Positions 26,358-34,672 of a stretch of 64,000 nucleotides of DNA are shown here, piece by piece. The notes under the pieces are model-generated. The model was not told where the DNA came from and searched no databases. It saw only the letters and a program-made list of their open reading frames with translations. Within the stretch, counting starts at the first letter, position 1. Each line of letters opens with the position of its first letter. The position numbers were made by a program, and so were the translations under genes. The DNA lies in contig CAJJRX010000006.1 of assembly GCA_905194315.1 (NCBI GenBank), forward strand, positions 1 to 64,000, in the 5' to 3' direction. This DNA is from an uncultured Sutterella sp. GTDB taxonomy: Bacteria; Pseudomonadota; Gammaproteobacteria; Burkholderiales; Burkholderiaceae_F.

Positions 26358-27086
26358 ATGAATTTTCGGGAGTGGCTCTACACCTGCAACAACCTTAAAA
26401 CCAACTCATGCAGACGTTACTACAAGGAGGTGTACGGCAGCAGCCGCCTCAACGAACTCGCCTGCTCACTTGAACTGCGTCCGCTTCACACTTACGCAAG
26501 CCTTGAGGAGTTTAACGCTGCCAGAGCTGTGATCTTTGCCAGTAAAGATTTCAAAACCTTCAACAGCAGCGGGAACCGGATGTACTCTGCCGCACTCAAC
26601 CGGTACGCCGAATATCTTGCGTTTCTGGAACACAACGACCTGCTCGCACAGGATCAGGCAGAGCTGGAAAACCGGCGTGATCTCTCAGCAACACAAAAGG
26701 AGATGCTCATCCGGGCCCGTATCGGACAGGGACTTTACCGAAAAAAGGTGCTCGATCGCTGGAATGGACGCTGTGCCGTCACCGGTTTCGCTTCACCCGT
26801 CATGCTGCTTGCCTCACACATTAAACCGTGGCGCATCTGCTCGGACGAGGAACGGCTCGATGCGGACAACGGCCTCGCTCTCAGTCCGACACTGGACCGC
26901 GCCTTTGACCAGGGTCTTGTCACTTTTGACGGCGTGAGCGGACGAATTCTTTTCTCTCCGCATTTCAGGCATTACGAGCTGCTCGGGCTGAGCACCGGAA
27001 TGAAACTGCTTCGTGTACCTTCCCGGCAGATGCGTACGTACCTTGAGTACCACGAAAGCCATATTTTTCTCGCGGCCGCAGACTGA
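26358..27086 (+). CDS. HNH endonuclease family protein
   Basis: Protein of 242 residues with a C-terminal HNH nuclease domain. The signature runs RWNGRCAVTG, LLASHIKPW, DADNGLALSP and LDRAFDQGLVTF, with His and Asn of the nuclease site visible. The N-terminal ~110 residues are helical and unassigned. This type occurs as solitary genes and in restriction or defence loci; no methylase or other partner is seen here. The gene follows the spoT terminator and is convergent with greB. The start at 26358 is preferred because it begins the conserved-looking region; an ATG at 26325 is possible. Confidence 0.85.
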   Translation: MNFREWLYTCNNLKTNSCRRYYKEVYGSSRLNELACSLELRPLHTYASLEEFNAARAVIFASKDFKTFNSSGNRMYSAALNRYAEYLAFLEHNDLLAQDQAELENRRDLSATQKEMLIRARIGQGLYRKKVLDRWNGRCAVTGFASPVMLLASHIKPWRICSDEERLDADNGLALSPTLDRAFDQGLVTFDGVSGRILFSPHFRHYELLGLSTGMKLLRVPSRQMRTYLEYHESHIFLAAAD

Positions 27087-27094
27087 AATGTAAA

Positions 27095-27118
27095 GAGGAG
27101 CACCCGAAGGCACTCCTC
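27095..27118. terminator. Possible terminator between convergent HNH gene and greB
   Basis: GAGGAG (27095-27100) pairs with CTCCTC (27113-27118). No T-run follows on either strand, so it is weak as an intrinsic terminator. Confidence 0.35.
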
Positions 27119-27137
27119 CCGACAGCAGAACCGGTTC

Positions 27138-27695
27138 TCAATACGGCTGCTCGTTGGTGTAGGTGACCTCAAGAATCTCCAGCACCTCCACCCCGGCAGG
27201 ATGTGTCGCAGTGGCCGGTGTCGGCAGCTTCACCTCATCGCCCTCACGGGCCTTGAGAAAGACACGGGCAATGGGACTGATCCAGCTGACGTCGCCATGA
27301 GAAGCGTCCGCCTCATCAATACCCACAATTCTGATCTTTCTCTCTTCACCCTTCTGGTTGCAGTAGAGCACCGTCGCCCCGAAAAACACCTGATCCGTCG
27401 GCGGACGGGCACCGGGATCGACCACTTCGGCAGATTCGATACGCTTGTTAAGGAAGCGGATCCGGCGGTCTATTTCACGCAGACGGCGCTTGCCGTACAG
27501 GTAGTCTCCGTTTTCGCTGCGGTCACCGTTACTGGCAGCCCAGGCAACCACATTGACCATATCCGGCCGTTCAACATTGACCAGACGCTCACGCTCATCG
27601 AGAAGCCGTCGGTAGCAGGCCGGCGTCATGTAATTTTTCGTATTGGGAGGCAGCCCCGGAAGGCTCACCTCATCGTCATCATCTTTTTCGGCCAT
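27138..27695 (-). CDS. greB: Transcription elongation factor GreB
   Basis: Rescues backtracked RNA polymerase by stimulating transcript cleavage; 185 residues. The N-terminal coiled coil has MTPACYRRLLDERERLVN and the tip acidic/basic pattern typical of Gre factors (GDRSENGDYLYGKRRLREIDRRI falls in the GreB pattern), followed by the FKBP-like C-terminal domain (DVSWISPIARVFLKAREGDEV). The start at 27695 has GAGGA upstream; a longer frame to 27737 would add an unsupported tail. Confidence 0.93.
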   Translation of the reverse strand: MAEKDDDDEVSLPGLPPNTKNYMTPACYRRLLDERERLVNVERPDMVNVVAWAASNGDRSENGDYLYGKRRLREIDRRIRFLNKRIESAEVVDPGARPPTDQVFFGATVLYCNQKGEERKIRIVGIDEADASHGDVSWISPIARVFLKAREGDEVKLPTPATATHPAGVEVLEILEVTYTNEQPY

Positions 27696-27867
27696 GTTCT
27701 GTCCTCGCAGACACCCGTGCGTTCCGCAAACGGGCAACAGTAAACAGTAGTCAGTGGTTCAATTGTACGTCACTTCACCGGCACTGATTGCAGGCCGGAC
27801 GTGACCGTCTGTTTCTTGAGGATTACTATGCCAGTAGGGTTTCTCCGTATATTTTTTCTGCCTGCAG

Positions 27868-27883
27868 TGTTAAGTGCTTAACA
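27868..27883. promoter_or_regulatory. CRP/FNR-geometry palindrome upstream of the cytochrome gene
   Basis: TGTTAAG-TG-CTTAACA is a perfect 7-base inverted repeat, and TGTTA-N6-TAACA has the spacing of a CRP/FNR-family operator. A possible -10 TATAAC lies at 27908-27913 with no good -35, which puts the palindrome near -44 as in activator-dependent (class II) promoters. The Crp/Fnr-type regulator encoded at 30144 is the natural candidate binder. Binding is inference. Confidence 0.55.
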
Positions 27884-27954
27884 TGCTCTATTTTTCGCCT
27901 GTGACACTATAACAGCAGAAAAAACAACAACATTCTTCACGAGGAACACCTGCA

Positions 27955-28293
27955 ATGCCTGAAAACATCAGACCTCTATTAGCCGGCACACTACTGGCCT
28001 TCTGTCTTTCTCCTGTTTTTGCGCAAGGCGTTGCCGGCTTCCATACAGAGTGTAAAGCCTGCCACACGGCCGAACCGCCGGCTGCGGACAACGCAAATTT
28101 TGACGCCTGTGTCGGCTGCCACGGTGAAAAGCCCGGCTCAAAGACCATCACAGTCAACGGCAAAACACTCAATCCGCATGCAGGACATTTTGATGTCTAC
28201 GACTGCATGCAGTGCCACAAGCCTCACGCTGAAAGCGTGAACGGCTGTGCCGAATGCCACAAGATCGATGGCGTGACAATGCCGTCGAAATAG
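27955..28293 (+). CDS. Periplasmic tetraheme cytochrome c
   Basis: Exported protein of 112 residues. A signal peptide ends after about residue 23 (VFA-Q). Four CxxCH heme sites follow: CKACH (33-37), CVGCH (52-56), CMQCH (84-88) and CAECH (98-102). The layout resembles the small tetraheme domain of flavocytochrome c3 fumarate reductases, here as a separate subunit. It should carry electrons to the flavoprotein encoded 58 bases downstream. GAGGA precedes the ATG, and a CRP-like palindrome lies about 80 bases upstream of it. Confidence 0.93.
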   Translation: MPENIRPLLAGTLLAFCLSPVFAQGVAGFHTECKACHTAEPPAADNANFDACVGCHGEKPGSKTITVNGKTLNPHAGHFDVYDCMQCHKPHAESVNGCAECHKIDGVTMPSK

Positions 28294-28299
28294 CTACAG

Positions 28300-28324
28300 G
28301 AGTCGGGCTTGTTAATCGACTCCA
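28300..28324 (+). other. Intercistronic hairpin between cytochrome and flavoprotein genes
   Basis: GGAGTCG (28300-28306) pairs with CGACTCC (28318-28324), without a T-run. It may stabilise the upstream mRNA or tune the ratio of the two subunits. Confidence 0.45.
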
Positions 28325-28351
28325 TCTGAACCAACCACTGAGGATACTGCC

Positions 28352-30037
28352 ATGACTTCAAAACTCAGCCGTCGTAACTTTTTTAAAGTCGCAGGTGCTT
28401 CCACCGCTATCGCTACAGCTTCTCCGCTGGCCTTTGCCGGCGACATGCCCGAAAAATGGAAAGAGCCGAAATGCTCCGGCTGGAGTTGGGAAAAGCCCGT
28501 CAAGCCGATTGCCGATGCGCAGATCAAGAAAACTGTTGAAACTAATGTCGTTGTGATCGGTGCCGGTCTGGCCGGTGTCGCCGCAGCACTTGCCGCCCGT
28601 GAGGAAGGTGCTGAAGTCGCTCTTATTGAAAAGACCAACTCCTGGGGCGCCCGCGGCGGTCACGTCACTGCTTTCGGAACCAAAGTGCACAAAGAGCTCG
28701 GCGTGAAAGTGGACTGGGCCGAAATTGTCCGCCGCCTGATAGCCTGGGGACAGGGTCGTATGGACGAACGTCTGCTCTGGATGTTTGCCAAGAAGTCCGG
28801 CGCCTGCATGGACTGGGCCATTGACAAGTGCGCAAAGAACGATGTCAAGGTGACACTCTGGGAAGGTTATTACAAAGGACCGACCTATACCGAATTCCCG
28901 GTGACACACTTCTTCTACAACAAGGACGTCTCACTTGACTACACCTACGGCAACTCCACCGGTATCGGTAACGTCGTTCTCGTGCCGGCCATGCTCAAAG
29001 AAGCGGAAAAGCTTGGTGTGAAGACCTATTTCAGAATGCCTGCCGCCCAGTTTGTCCGCAATGCCAAAGGTGACGTTGAAGCAGTGATTGCCGGCCGTCC
29101 CGGTAACTACACCCGCTTTGTGGCCCGCAAGGCTGTTGTGATTGCCTCCGGCTGCTACGCCTCGAACGAGGAAATGCGCAAATGCTACTCGCCGTATTCT
29201 CTGCTTGCTGATGCGCAGATCTACTATCCGGCAAAGACCAACACCGGTGACTGCCACATCATGGCCATGCAGATCGGCGGCGCCATGCAGAAGGTTGATA
29301 ACCATGCGGCAACAGTGCACCTTGAAGCCGGTGCCGCCTCTTACGGCTTCCTGCATGTGAATGCGCTCGGCGAACGTTTCAAGAACGAGGACGTCAACAC
29401 GCAGAGTAAGTCCTGCTCCAAGGAAATTCAGCCTCACGGTATCGCCTGGACCATCTACGATGCCGACTGGCTTGAACAGGTGAAGTCTCAGGTCGACGGC
29501 AACCTCGGCGGCGGTCTGTTCTTCGGTCAGATGTGGCAGCCCTGGGGTGCCGGCTTTAACACGGAAGTGGAAAAGAATACGCAGGCTCAGCACATCAAGG
29601 ACGGTAAGGTGTTCGTGGCCAATACCATCGAAGAGCTCGCCCGGAAGATCAATGTGCCTGCTGAAACACTCAAGAAGACCATCGCCCGCTATAACGAACT
29701 CTGCAAGCAGGGCAAGGACACGGACTTCGGCAAGCGCAAGGAGCTGCTCACACCGGTCCTGAAAGCACCGTTCTATGCCGGCCGTCTGGTGAGCTCTCTG
29801 CTGGCCATGTCCGGCGGTCTGCACACCGACCCGAGTCTGCAGGTGCTTGATGCCAACGACAAACCGATCGGTCATCTCTTTGTCTGCGGTGCTGCTGCCG
29901 GTGACTACTTCGGTTCCGGTGACTACCCGACCATCTGCCCGGGTATGAACCACGGCCGTGCCCTGACATTCGGCCGTCTGGCCGGTATTCTGGCGGCCGG
30001 CGGTTCCATCGACAAGGTGCCTGACCTTGCCATGTAA
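28352..30037 (+). CDS. Tat-exported FAD-dependent respiratory reductase (fumarate-reductase-like fold)
   Basis: Flavoprotein of 561 residues. A twin-arginine signal (SRRNFFKVAG, residues 6-15) precedes an FAD-binding Rossmann motif (VVVIGAGLAG, 66-75, with Glu93). The closing FAD segment includes HLFVCGAAAGDYFG and TFGRLAG. The overall fold matches FccA/urocanate-reductase-type proteins that take electrons from a tetraheme cytochrome, which is encoded just upstream. By eye, residues essential for fumarate in FccA are not conserved: the TMGG-His region reads LLAMSGG (483-489), the NRLGGNA region reads DYPTICPGMNHG (524-535), and the TTRDKAS region reads VNTQSKS (348-354). The acceptor is therefore probably not fumarate, and remains unknown. 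Confidence 0.9.
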   Translation: MTSKLSRRNFFKVAGASTAIATASPLAFAGDMPEKWKEPKCSGWSWEKPVKPIADAQIKKTVETNVVVIGAGLAGVAAALAAREEGAEVALIEKTNSWGARGGHVTAFGTKVHKELGVKVDWAEIVRRLIAWGQGRMDERLLWMFAKKSGACMDWAIDKCAKNDVKVTLWEGYYKGPTYTEFPVTHFFYNKDVSLDYTYGNSTGIGNVVLVPAMLKEAEKLGVKTYFRMPAAQFVRNAKGDVEAVIAGRPGNYTRFVARKAVVIASGCYASNEEMRKCYSPYSLLADAQIYYPAKTNTGDCHIMAMQIGGAMQKVDNHAATVHLEAGAASYGFLHVNALGERFKNEDVNTQSKSCSKEIQPHGIAWTIYDADWLEQVKSQVDGNLGGGLFFGQMWQPWGAGFNTEVEKNTQAQHIKDGKVFVANTIEELARKINVPAETLKKTIARYNELCKQGKDTDFGKRKELLTPVLKAPFYAGRLVSSLLAMSGGLHTDPSLQVLDANDKPIGHLFVCGAAAGDYFGSGDYPTICPGMNHGRALTFGRLAGILAAGGSIDKVPDLAM

Positions 30038-30070
30038 TCTTCCACTTGCTGTCTGTTGACAGTAAACTTA

Positions 30071-30110
30071 GAGGAGAAAGTTCTTCACCGGACTTTCTCC
30101 TCATTTTTTT
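30071..30110 (+). terminator. Terminator after the reductase gene
   Basis: GAGGAGAAAGT (30071-30081) pairs perfectly with ACTTTCTCCTC (30092-30102), followed by ATTTTTTT. It separates the structural pair from the regulator gene. Confidence 0.88.
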
Positions 30111-30143
30111 GGACCGGAATCTCAAAACCACACAGAGGCCACT

Positions 30144-30854
30144 GTGCGACAGGTTTTTATTGAATTTCCATGGGTGCACGCACCGGCACCCAGAGAGTTT
30201 TATGCGCTTTTTCAAAAGCTTGGAGACTTCAAAAAGCTCTCTCCTGGCGAAGCCATTAACAACGGCGGCACCGATGGAGAAGTTGCCTTTCTGCTTGACG
30301 GGCTTGGCGCCTTTCGCACCGGTGACGACCATCAGAGCTGCCACTACATCACACTGGTCACGCCGGGCCGGCTGATCGGTAACGTTGACGGTGTTACCGG
30401 CACGGTGGTCAACATCACAGATATTGCTCTGCGTTCCTCAGAAGCGCTCGTGATCTCACGGCACAGCTTCCGCAAACTGCTCTCTCAGAATCCGGCGCTC
30501 TATGACAAACTCACCGAGAGCATCATCCAGGAGCACGAATCCGATATGGAAGGAATGTTCTCTGTGATGACCGACTCACTTGAAACCCGCATCATCAAGC
30601 TTTTTGGCGCGCTGATTTTCCGTGATGCACCAAGGAATCTTTTTCACTGGACCAGAGCACTGTCACAGTTTCAGGAAACACCTGTACCGTACGCTTTAAC
30701 GGTGAGCGAAATAGCCCGCACCGTTGGAGCCTCCAGAACAGCAACCTCTCTGGTCCTGACCGAGTGGGAACGCAAAGGCCTGCTTCGTCGCAATGCGCAG
30801 GAGCGCATCATCACCGCAGAGCTGCTCAGGCAGGTCACGGACTGGCTCGCATAG
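30144..30854 (+). CDS. Crp/Fnr-family transcriptional regulator
   Basis: Regulator of 236 residues with an N-terminal cyclic-nucleotide-binding-like beta domain, a dimerisation helix and a C-terminal winged HTH (LTVSEIARTVGASRTATSLVLTEWERKGLL reduced: helix core SRTATSLVL). It has only one cysteine (in QSCHY), so it cannot bind an FNR-type 4Fe-4S cluster. The ESR-like recognition motif of FNR is also absent. A small-molecule ligand, as in CprK-type regulators, is more likely. GTG start with CAGAGG upstream. It sits right after the cytochrome/reductase pair, which it may control. Confidence 0.88.
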   Translation: MRQVFIEFPWVHAPAPREFYALFQKLGDFKKLSPGEAINNGGTDGEVAFLLDGLGAFRTGDDHQSCHYITLVTPGRLIGNVDGVTGTVVNITDIALRSSEALVISRHSFRKLLSQNPALYDKLTESIIQEHESDMEGMFSVMTDSLETRIIKLFGALIFRDAPRNLFHWTRALSQFQETPVPYALTVSEIARTVGASRTATSLVLTEWERKGLLRRNAQERIITAELLRQVTDWLA

Positions 30855-30878
30855 TCTGCAGCCTGTTCTCAGACCGGA

Positions 30879-32066
30879 CTACCGGTTCTTCGGAAGCAGG
30901 AAGGCGACAGCACCCAGCAGCGGAAGAACCGAGGCAAACACAAATACCGACTCGATGCCGATCTGATCGGCAAGGACTCCGAACACGGCAGACGCAACAC
31001 CTCCCAGGCCGAACGAGAAACCGAAAAACAGACCTGATATCGTTCCGGTATTTGCCGGTGAGAGTTCTATGGCGTAGACAAGGATGGCTGAAAATGCCGA
31101 TGACATGACAAAACCGACCACAATGGAGAGTACAACCACCGCCCAGAGTGGCGTCCACGGCAGGAGCAGTGCAAACGGTGCTGCACCGAGAATGGACCAG
31201 AGAATCACCATACGGCGACCGATCTTGTCACCAATGGGGCCGCCAAGCAGTGTGCCGATGGCACTCGCCGCCAGAAAACTGAAAAGCACGTACTGAGCTG
31301 CGGTCACATCAATACCGAACTTGTGCATGGTGAAAAAGGTGAGATAGTTTCCAAGCGAGGCAATGTAGACCTGCTTGGAGAACATCAGCACAAAGAGAAT
31401 CACAAAGATCCAGCGGTATTGCCGCAGACTGTCTGTGCCTGCCGCGCCGGAGGCTCTGTTTTTTGCTGCGATAAGACCTGCTGCAGTGCGCGCCTTCATT
31501 ACGCTGCTCACATACCAGAGCAGTAACACGGCAATCAGAGCCAGAACGGCAAACCAGATAATGCTGTCCTGACCGGAGGAAAGAATCAGCCAGGCTGCAG
31601 CCAGCGGTCCGCAGGCAAAGCCGGCATTGCCGCCCACCTGGAAAAGCGCCTGAGCAAAACCTTTACGGTTGGCGGACACCGAATGGATAACCTTTGCCCC
31701 TTCAGGGTGAAAAATCGCGCTGCCGAAACCGGCCAGACCGACGGCAAACAGGATGGCAGCAAAGGAGTGAGCCTGACTGAGCAGAACAATACCGGCCAGC
31801 GTGGAGAGCATGCCAAGAGGAAGCGCATAGGCGAACGGGCGGCGGTCGGTCACAATCCCGACAATCGGCTGAAAAATGGAACTCGTCAGCTGCACGGTAA
31901 GCGTGATCAGCCCGACCTGAGTGAACGTAAGCGCGTAATTGTCCTTGAGCAGCGGTAGCGCGGCCGGAATGATACTCTGCACCGTGTCATTGAGAAAGTG
32001 CGACAGGCTCACCATGAGCAGAATATCCAGCGCGAAATATGGCGCTGCTGAAGACTGGACACTCAC
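30879..32066 (-). CDS. MFS transporter, fosmidomycin-resistance (Fsr) type
   Basis: Major facilitator protein of 395 residues with about 12 membrane helices. The N-terminal segment SHFLNDTVQSIIPAALPLL and the loop GIVTDRRPFAYALPLGM are strongly Fsr-like. Fsr exports fosmidomycin in E. coli; physiological substrates are uncertain. It is convergent with the Crp/Fnr-like regulator gene, with 24 bases between the stops. It may move a substrate or product of the neighbouring reductase, but this is only suggested by position. Confidence 0.88.
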   Translation of the reverse strand: MSVQSSAAPYFALDILLMVSLSHFLNDTVQSIIPAALPLLKDNYALTFTQVGLITLTVQLTSSIFQPIVGIVTDRRPFAYALPLGMLSTLAGIVLLSQAHSFAAILFAVGLAGFGSAIFHPEGAKVIHSVSANRKGFAQALFQVGGNAGFACGPLAAAWLILSSGQDSIIWFAVLALIAVLLLWYVSSVMKARTAAGLIAAKNRASGAAGTDSLRQYRWIFVILFVLMFSKQVYIASLGNYLTFFTMHKFGIDVTAAQYVLFSFLAASAIGTLLGGPIGDKIGRRMVILWSILGAAPFALLLPWTPLWAVVVLSIVVGFVMSSAFSAILVYAIELSPANTGTISGLFFGFSFGLGGVASAVFGVLADQIGIESVFVFASVLPLLGAVAFLLPKNR

Positions 32067-32283
32067 GAAAACATCTCCCGGAAAAACTGGCTAAACAACG
32101 GCGGATGCCATTTTCTACATTCTATCGGAGAGTGAAAGACGGAAAAAATGCAGGTTAACTATCCGCTTTGCGCCAACTCAACAACGGAGATGTTTGCAAC
32201 ACCGACAGGATGTCTTACGGAAAAATAAACACTAAGGGAAACTGTTGGCGGAATGCCGAAGATGTGATGTTTGTGATGTGGTG

Positions 32284-32359
32284 TGGTGGAGAAGAGGAGG
32301 ATCGAACTCCCGACCTCTGCATTGCGAACGCAGCGCTCTCCCAGCTGAGCTACTCCCCC
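32284..32359 (-). tRNA. tRNA-Ala (CGC anticodon)
   Basis: A full cloverleaf of 76 bases with encoded CCA. The acceptor starts GGGGGAG and has the alanine identity pair G3:U70. The anticodon loop is TTCGCAA, giving CGC (reads GCG). The anticodon stem is CTGCG/TGCAG with a G-T closing pair. The T-arm is GTTCGATCC-like. Confidence 0.93.
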
Positions 32360-32581
32360 GACCGGCTTATCAGAAGCCATATTGCTCCTGATAGGACGTA
32401 TATTGTGCTCCTAAACAGAGTTCGTTGAAATACCACATTTTTGGTATTTTTGTTTCTTTACGTCGCCTGCAGATCCGCCCGACACAACCATTAACGACAC
32501 CAATACCATCTGAAAACAAGCTGGTGCAGGCAAAAGCGTACAATCACAAGTACTACTCTTTATTGAATCTGCCGAGATTGT

Positions 32582-34096
32582 ATGATGAAAATTCCTTCTC
32601 TCAAAAAACTCCCGGAACTCGTTTACTCCTCCTGTGCGAGTAAAAACATTGACAGCACCGCCGTTCAGATTGTGGCCGTGCGCGAAGTGCTCAACAAGGA
32701 AGTTGCCCAGACTGCCGACGGCACTCAGCTCCTCAAGGATCATGCGGATCTTCTCAGACTGCTTGCCGGTAAGAACATCTTCTCGGGCAAAGCCGGTGAA
32801 ATTTACCGTCTTGACACACTGCCGGACTTTCCGAACGGTCTGATTCTTGTGGGACTCGGTAATGAGCTCACCCCTGAGGACCGCTTCGAGTGGCTCGCCA
32901 CCGCACTTAAAAAGCACCTTCCCGCCTCGGCACAGACTGTTGCGGTTTATGCCCGCAGCTGGCTGCGTGAGAGTGCGGAACTGCCGCGTCTGGTCTCCGT
33001 GATTCTTGAGAGCTTCATCAGTGTCGTGTCCTTTAAGACGGAGGAGGCTGAGACCTCATCCGTGAACCGTGTCTGTCTGCTCGATGCTGATTACAGCGCC
33101 AAGATGAAGAGTCTTGTCATGGAAGGCTGCGCTGTGGCGCGCGCCGCACAGCTGATGCGCTACTGGGCCGATCTGCCCTCCAATGTCTGCACGCCGGCCT
33201 TCCTTGCCGATCAGGTAAAGGCACTAGCGAAGAAGCGCAATGCGCTCGAGGTGGAAATCTGGAACCGCAAAGAAATCGAGAAAACCGGTATGGGCGCCTT
33301 CCTCGCCGTGGCTCAGGGAAGTGCGGCCGAACCGCGTCTTATTGTCGTGCGCTACAACGGCGCCGGCAAGGAGGACCGTCCTGTTGCCCTTGTCGGCAAG
33401 GGCGTGACCTTTGACTCGGGCGGCATCTCGCTCAAACCCGGTGCCAATATGGGAGACATGATTTATGACATGTCCGGCGCGGCCTCGGTGCTTGCCACGG
33501 TTCTCGCCGCGGATGAGTTCAACCTCAAGGCCAATGTGTTTGCCGTGGCTGCCTGCTGCGAAAACATGCCCAGCGGCACCGCCACCAAACCCGGCGACAT
33601 CGTCAGAAGCTACAGCGGGAAAACCATTGAAATCCAGAACACCGACGCCGAAGGACGTCTGCTCCTGTGTGATGCCCTCGCCTGGGCTCAGGAACAGAAA
33701 CCCGCCCCGCGCGCCGTGATTGATGTGGCCACCCTCACCGGAGCATGCGTTGTTGCGCTGGGGGATGTCTACAGCGGGGTCTTCAGCCGTCACGATGACC
33801 TCACTGCCGGGCTGTGCGCCGCCGGTGAGCGTATCGGAGACGAAGCCTGGCCGATGCCGGTTCACAAAAAATATCTGAAGATGATGCGAAGCCCCGTGGC
33901 GGACATCTGCAATCTGGCTACCGCCCGTGACGCCGGCGCCTCCACGGCAGCCTCCTTCCTCTCGTTTTTCGTGAAAGAGGACTGCTGCTGGGCCCACATG
34001 GACGTGGCCGGTACAGCCAATGTCGGCGGACGTGATCACGCCTCGACCGGCCGTCCCGCCCGCCTTCTCACGAGTTATCTGTTCAGTGTGAAGTAA
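32582..34096 (+). CDS. pepA: Leucyl aminopeptidase
   Basis: M17 metallo-aminopeptidase of 504 residues, cytoplasmic hexamer. The metal-binding segments GKGVTFDSGGISLKP and NTDAEGRLLLCDAL are intact. PepA releases N-terminal residues from peptides and in some bacteria also binds DNA. The two consecutive ATG codons at 32582 leave the exact start open by one residue. A TACAAT hexamer at 32539-32544 could be its -10. holC follows after about 100 bases, the usual pepA-holC-valS order. Confidence 0.96.
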   Translation: MMKIPSLKKLPELVYSSCASKNIDSTAVQIVAVREVLNKEVAQTADGTQLLKDHADLLRLLAGKNIFSGKAGEIYRLDTLPDFPNGLILVGLGNELTPEDRFEWLATALKKHLPASAQTVAVYARSWLRESAELPRLVSVILESFISVVSFKTEEAETSSVNRVCLLDADYSAKMKSLVMEGCAVARAAQLMRYWADLPSNVCTPAFLADQVKALAKKRNALEVEIWNRKEIEKTGMGAFLAVAQGSAAEPRLIVVRYNGAGKEDRPVALVGKGVTFDSGGISLKPGANMGDMIYDMSGAASVLATVLAADEFNLKANVFAVAACCENMPSGTATKPGDIVRSYSGKTIEIQNTDAEGRLLLCDALAWAQEQKPAPRAVIDVATLTGACVVALGDVYSGVFSRHDDLTAGLCAAGERIGDEAWPMPVHKKYLKMMRSPVADICNLATARDAGASTAASFLSFFVKEDCCWAHMDVAGTANVGGRDHASTGRPARLLTSYLFSVK

Positions 34097-34195
34097 CTCG
34101 TGTAGTATCCGGGAATAACGTAACCGCGCCGGTGCGTATCAGCACACTGACACGCACCGGCCATAACCCTGTCGTAATAGGTTGTATTGTCTGTC

Positions 34196-34627
34196 ATGCA
34201 GAAGATCGATTTCCATTACAACGTCCCCGACCGCATCCACTATGCCTGCGCGGTTGCCGCCACGGTTTTCCGCCGAGGTCTCTCACTGGCTGTGTGGTCC
34301 TCTGACGCCGGCAGACTGCGCTCCTTTAATGCCCAGCTCTGGGAGCGGGATTCTCTCTCTTTTATTCCGCATGTCAGCGCTGAACATCCGCATGCCGCGG
34401 AAACTCCGGTGCGTTATTCAACCAGTCTGCAGGCGCTCTCCGGGGATGTTCTCCTGCTGCTCGACGATGCCCTGCCCCCGGACTGGGAAACGGAGTTTAA
34501 GCGCTTTGATCGCATTATTGATGTTGTGAGCACGCAGGAAGCGGAGGTGCAGGCCTCCCGCGCCCGTTACCGTGCCTACAAACAGGCCGGTGTCGAGCTT
34601 GCCGCCTACGACCGCCGCCAGAAATAA
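34196..34627 (+). CDS. holC: DNA polymerase III chi subunit
   Basis: Protein of 143 residues. Chi links the clamp loader to single-strand-binding protein during replication. The start MQKIDFHYNVPDR and a DNA-poly3-chi-like core (AVWSSDAGRLRSFNAQLW; IDVVSTQ near the end) fit the family. The ATG at 34196 is chosen over a TTG nine bases earlier. It is located between pepA and valS as in most proteobacteria. Confidence 0.9.
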   Translation: MQKIDFHYNVPDRIHYACAVAATVFRRGLSLAVWSSDAGRLRSFNAQLWERDSLSFIPHVSAEHPHAAETPVRYSTSLQALSGDVLLLLDDALPPDWETEFKRFDRIIDVVSTQEAEVQASRARYRAYKQAGVELAAYDRRQK

Positions 34628-34672
34628 TCGCCCGTTACGCCATCCTGACCTCTTTAAGGAAACCGATGCCTT

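Noticed and set aside
28352..30037. Annotation as a fumarate reductase
   Set aside because: The overall fold fits, but the residues needed for fumarate appear replaced, so the narrow name would mislead.
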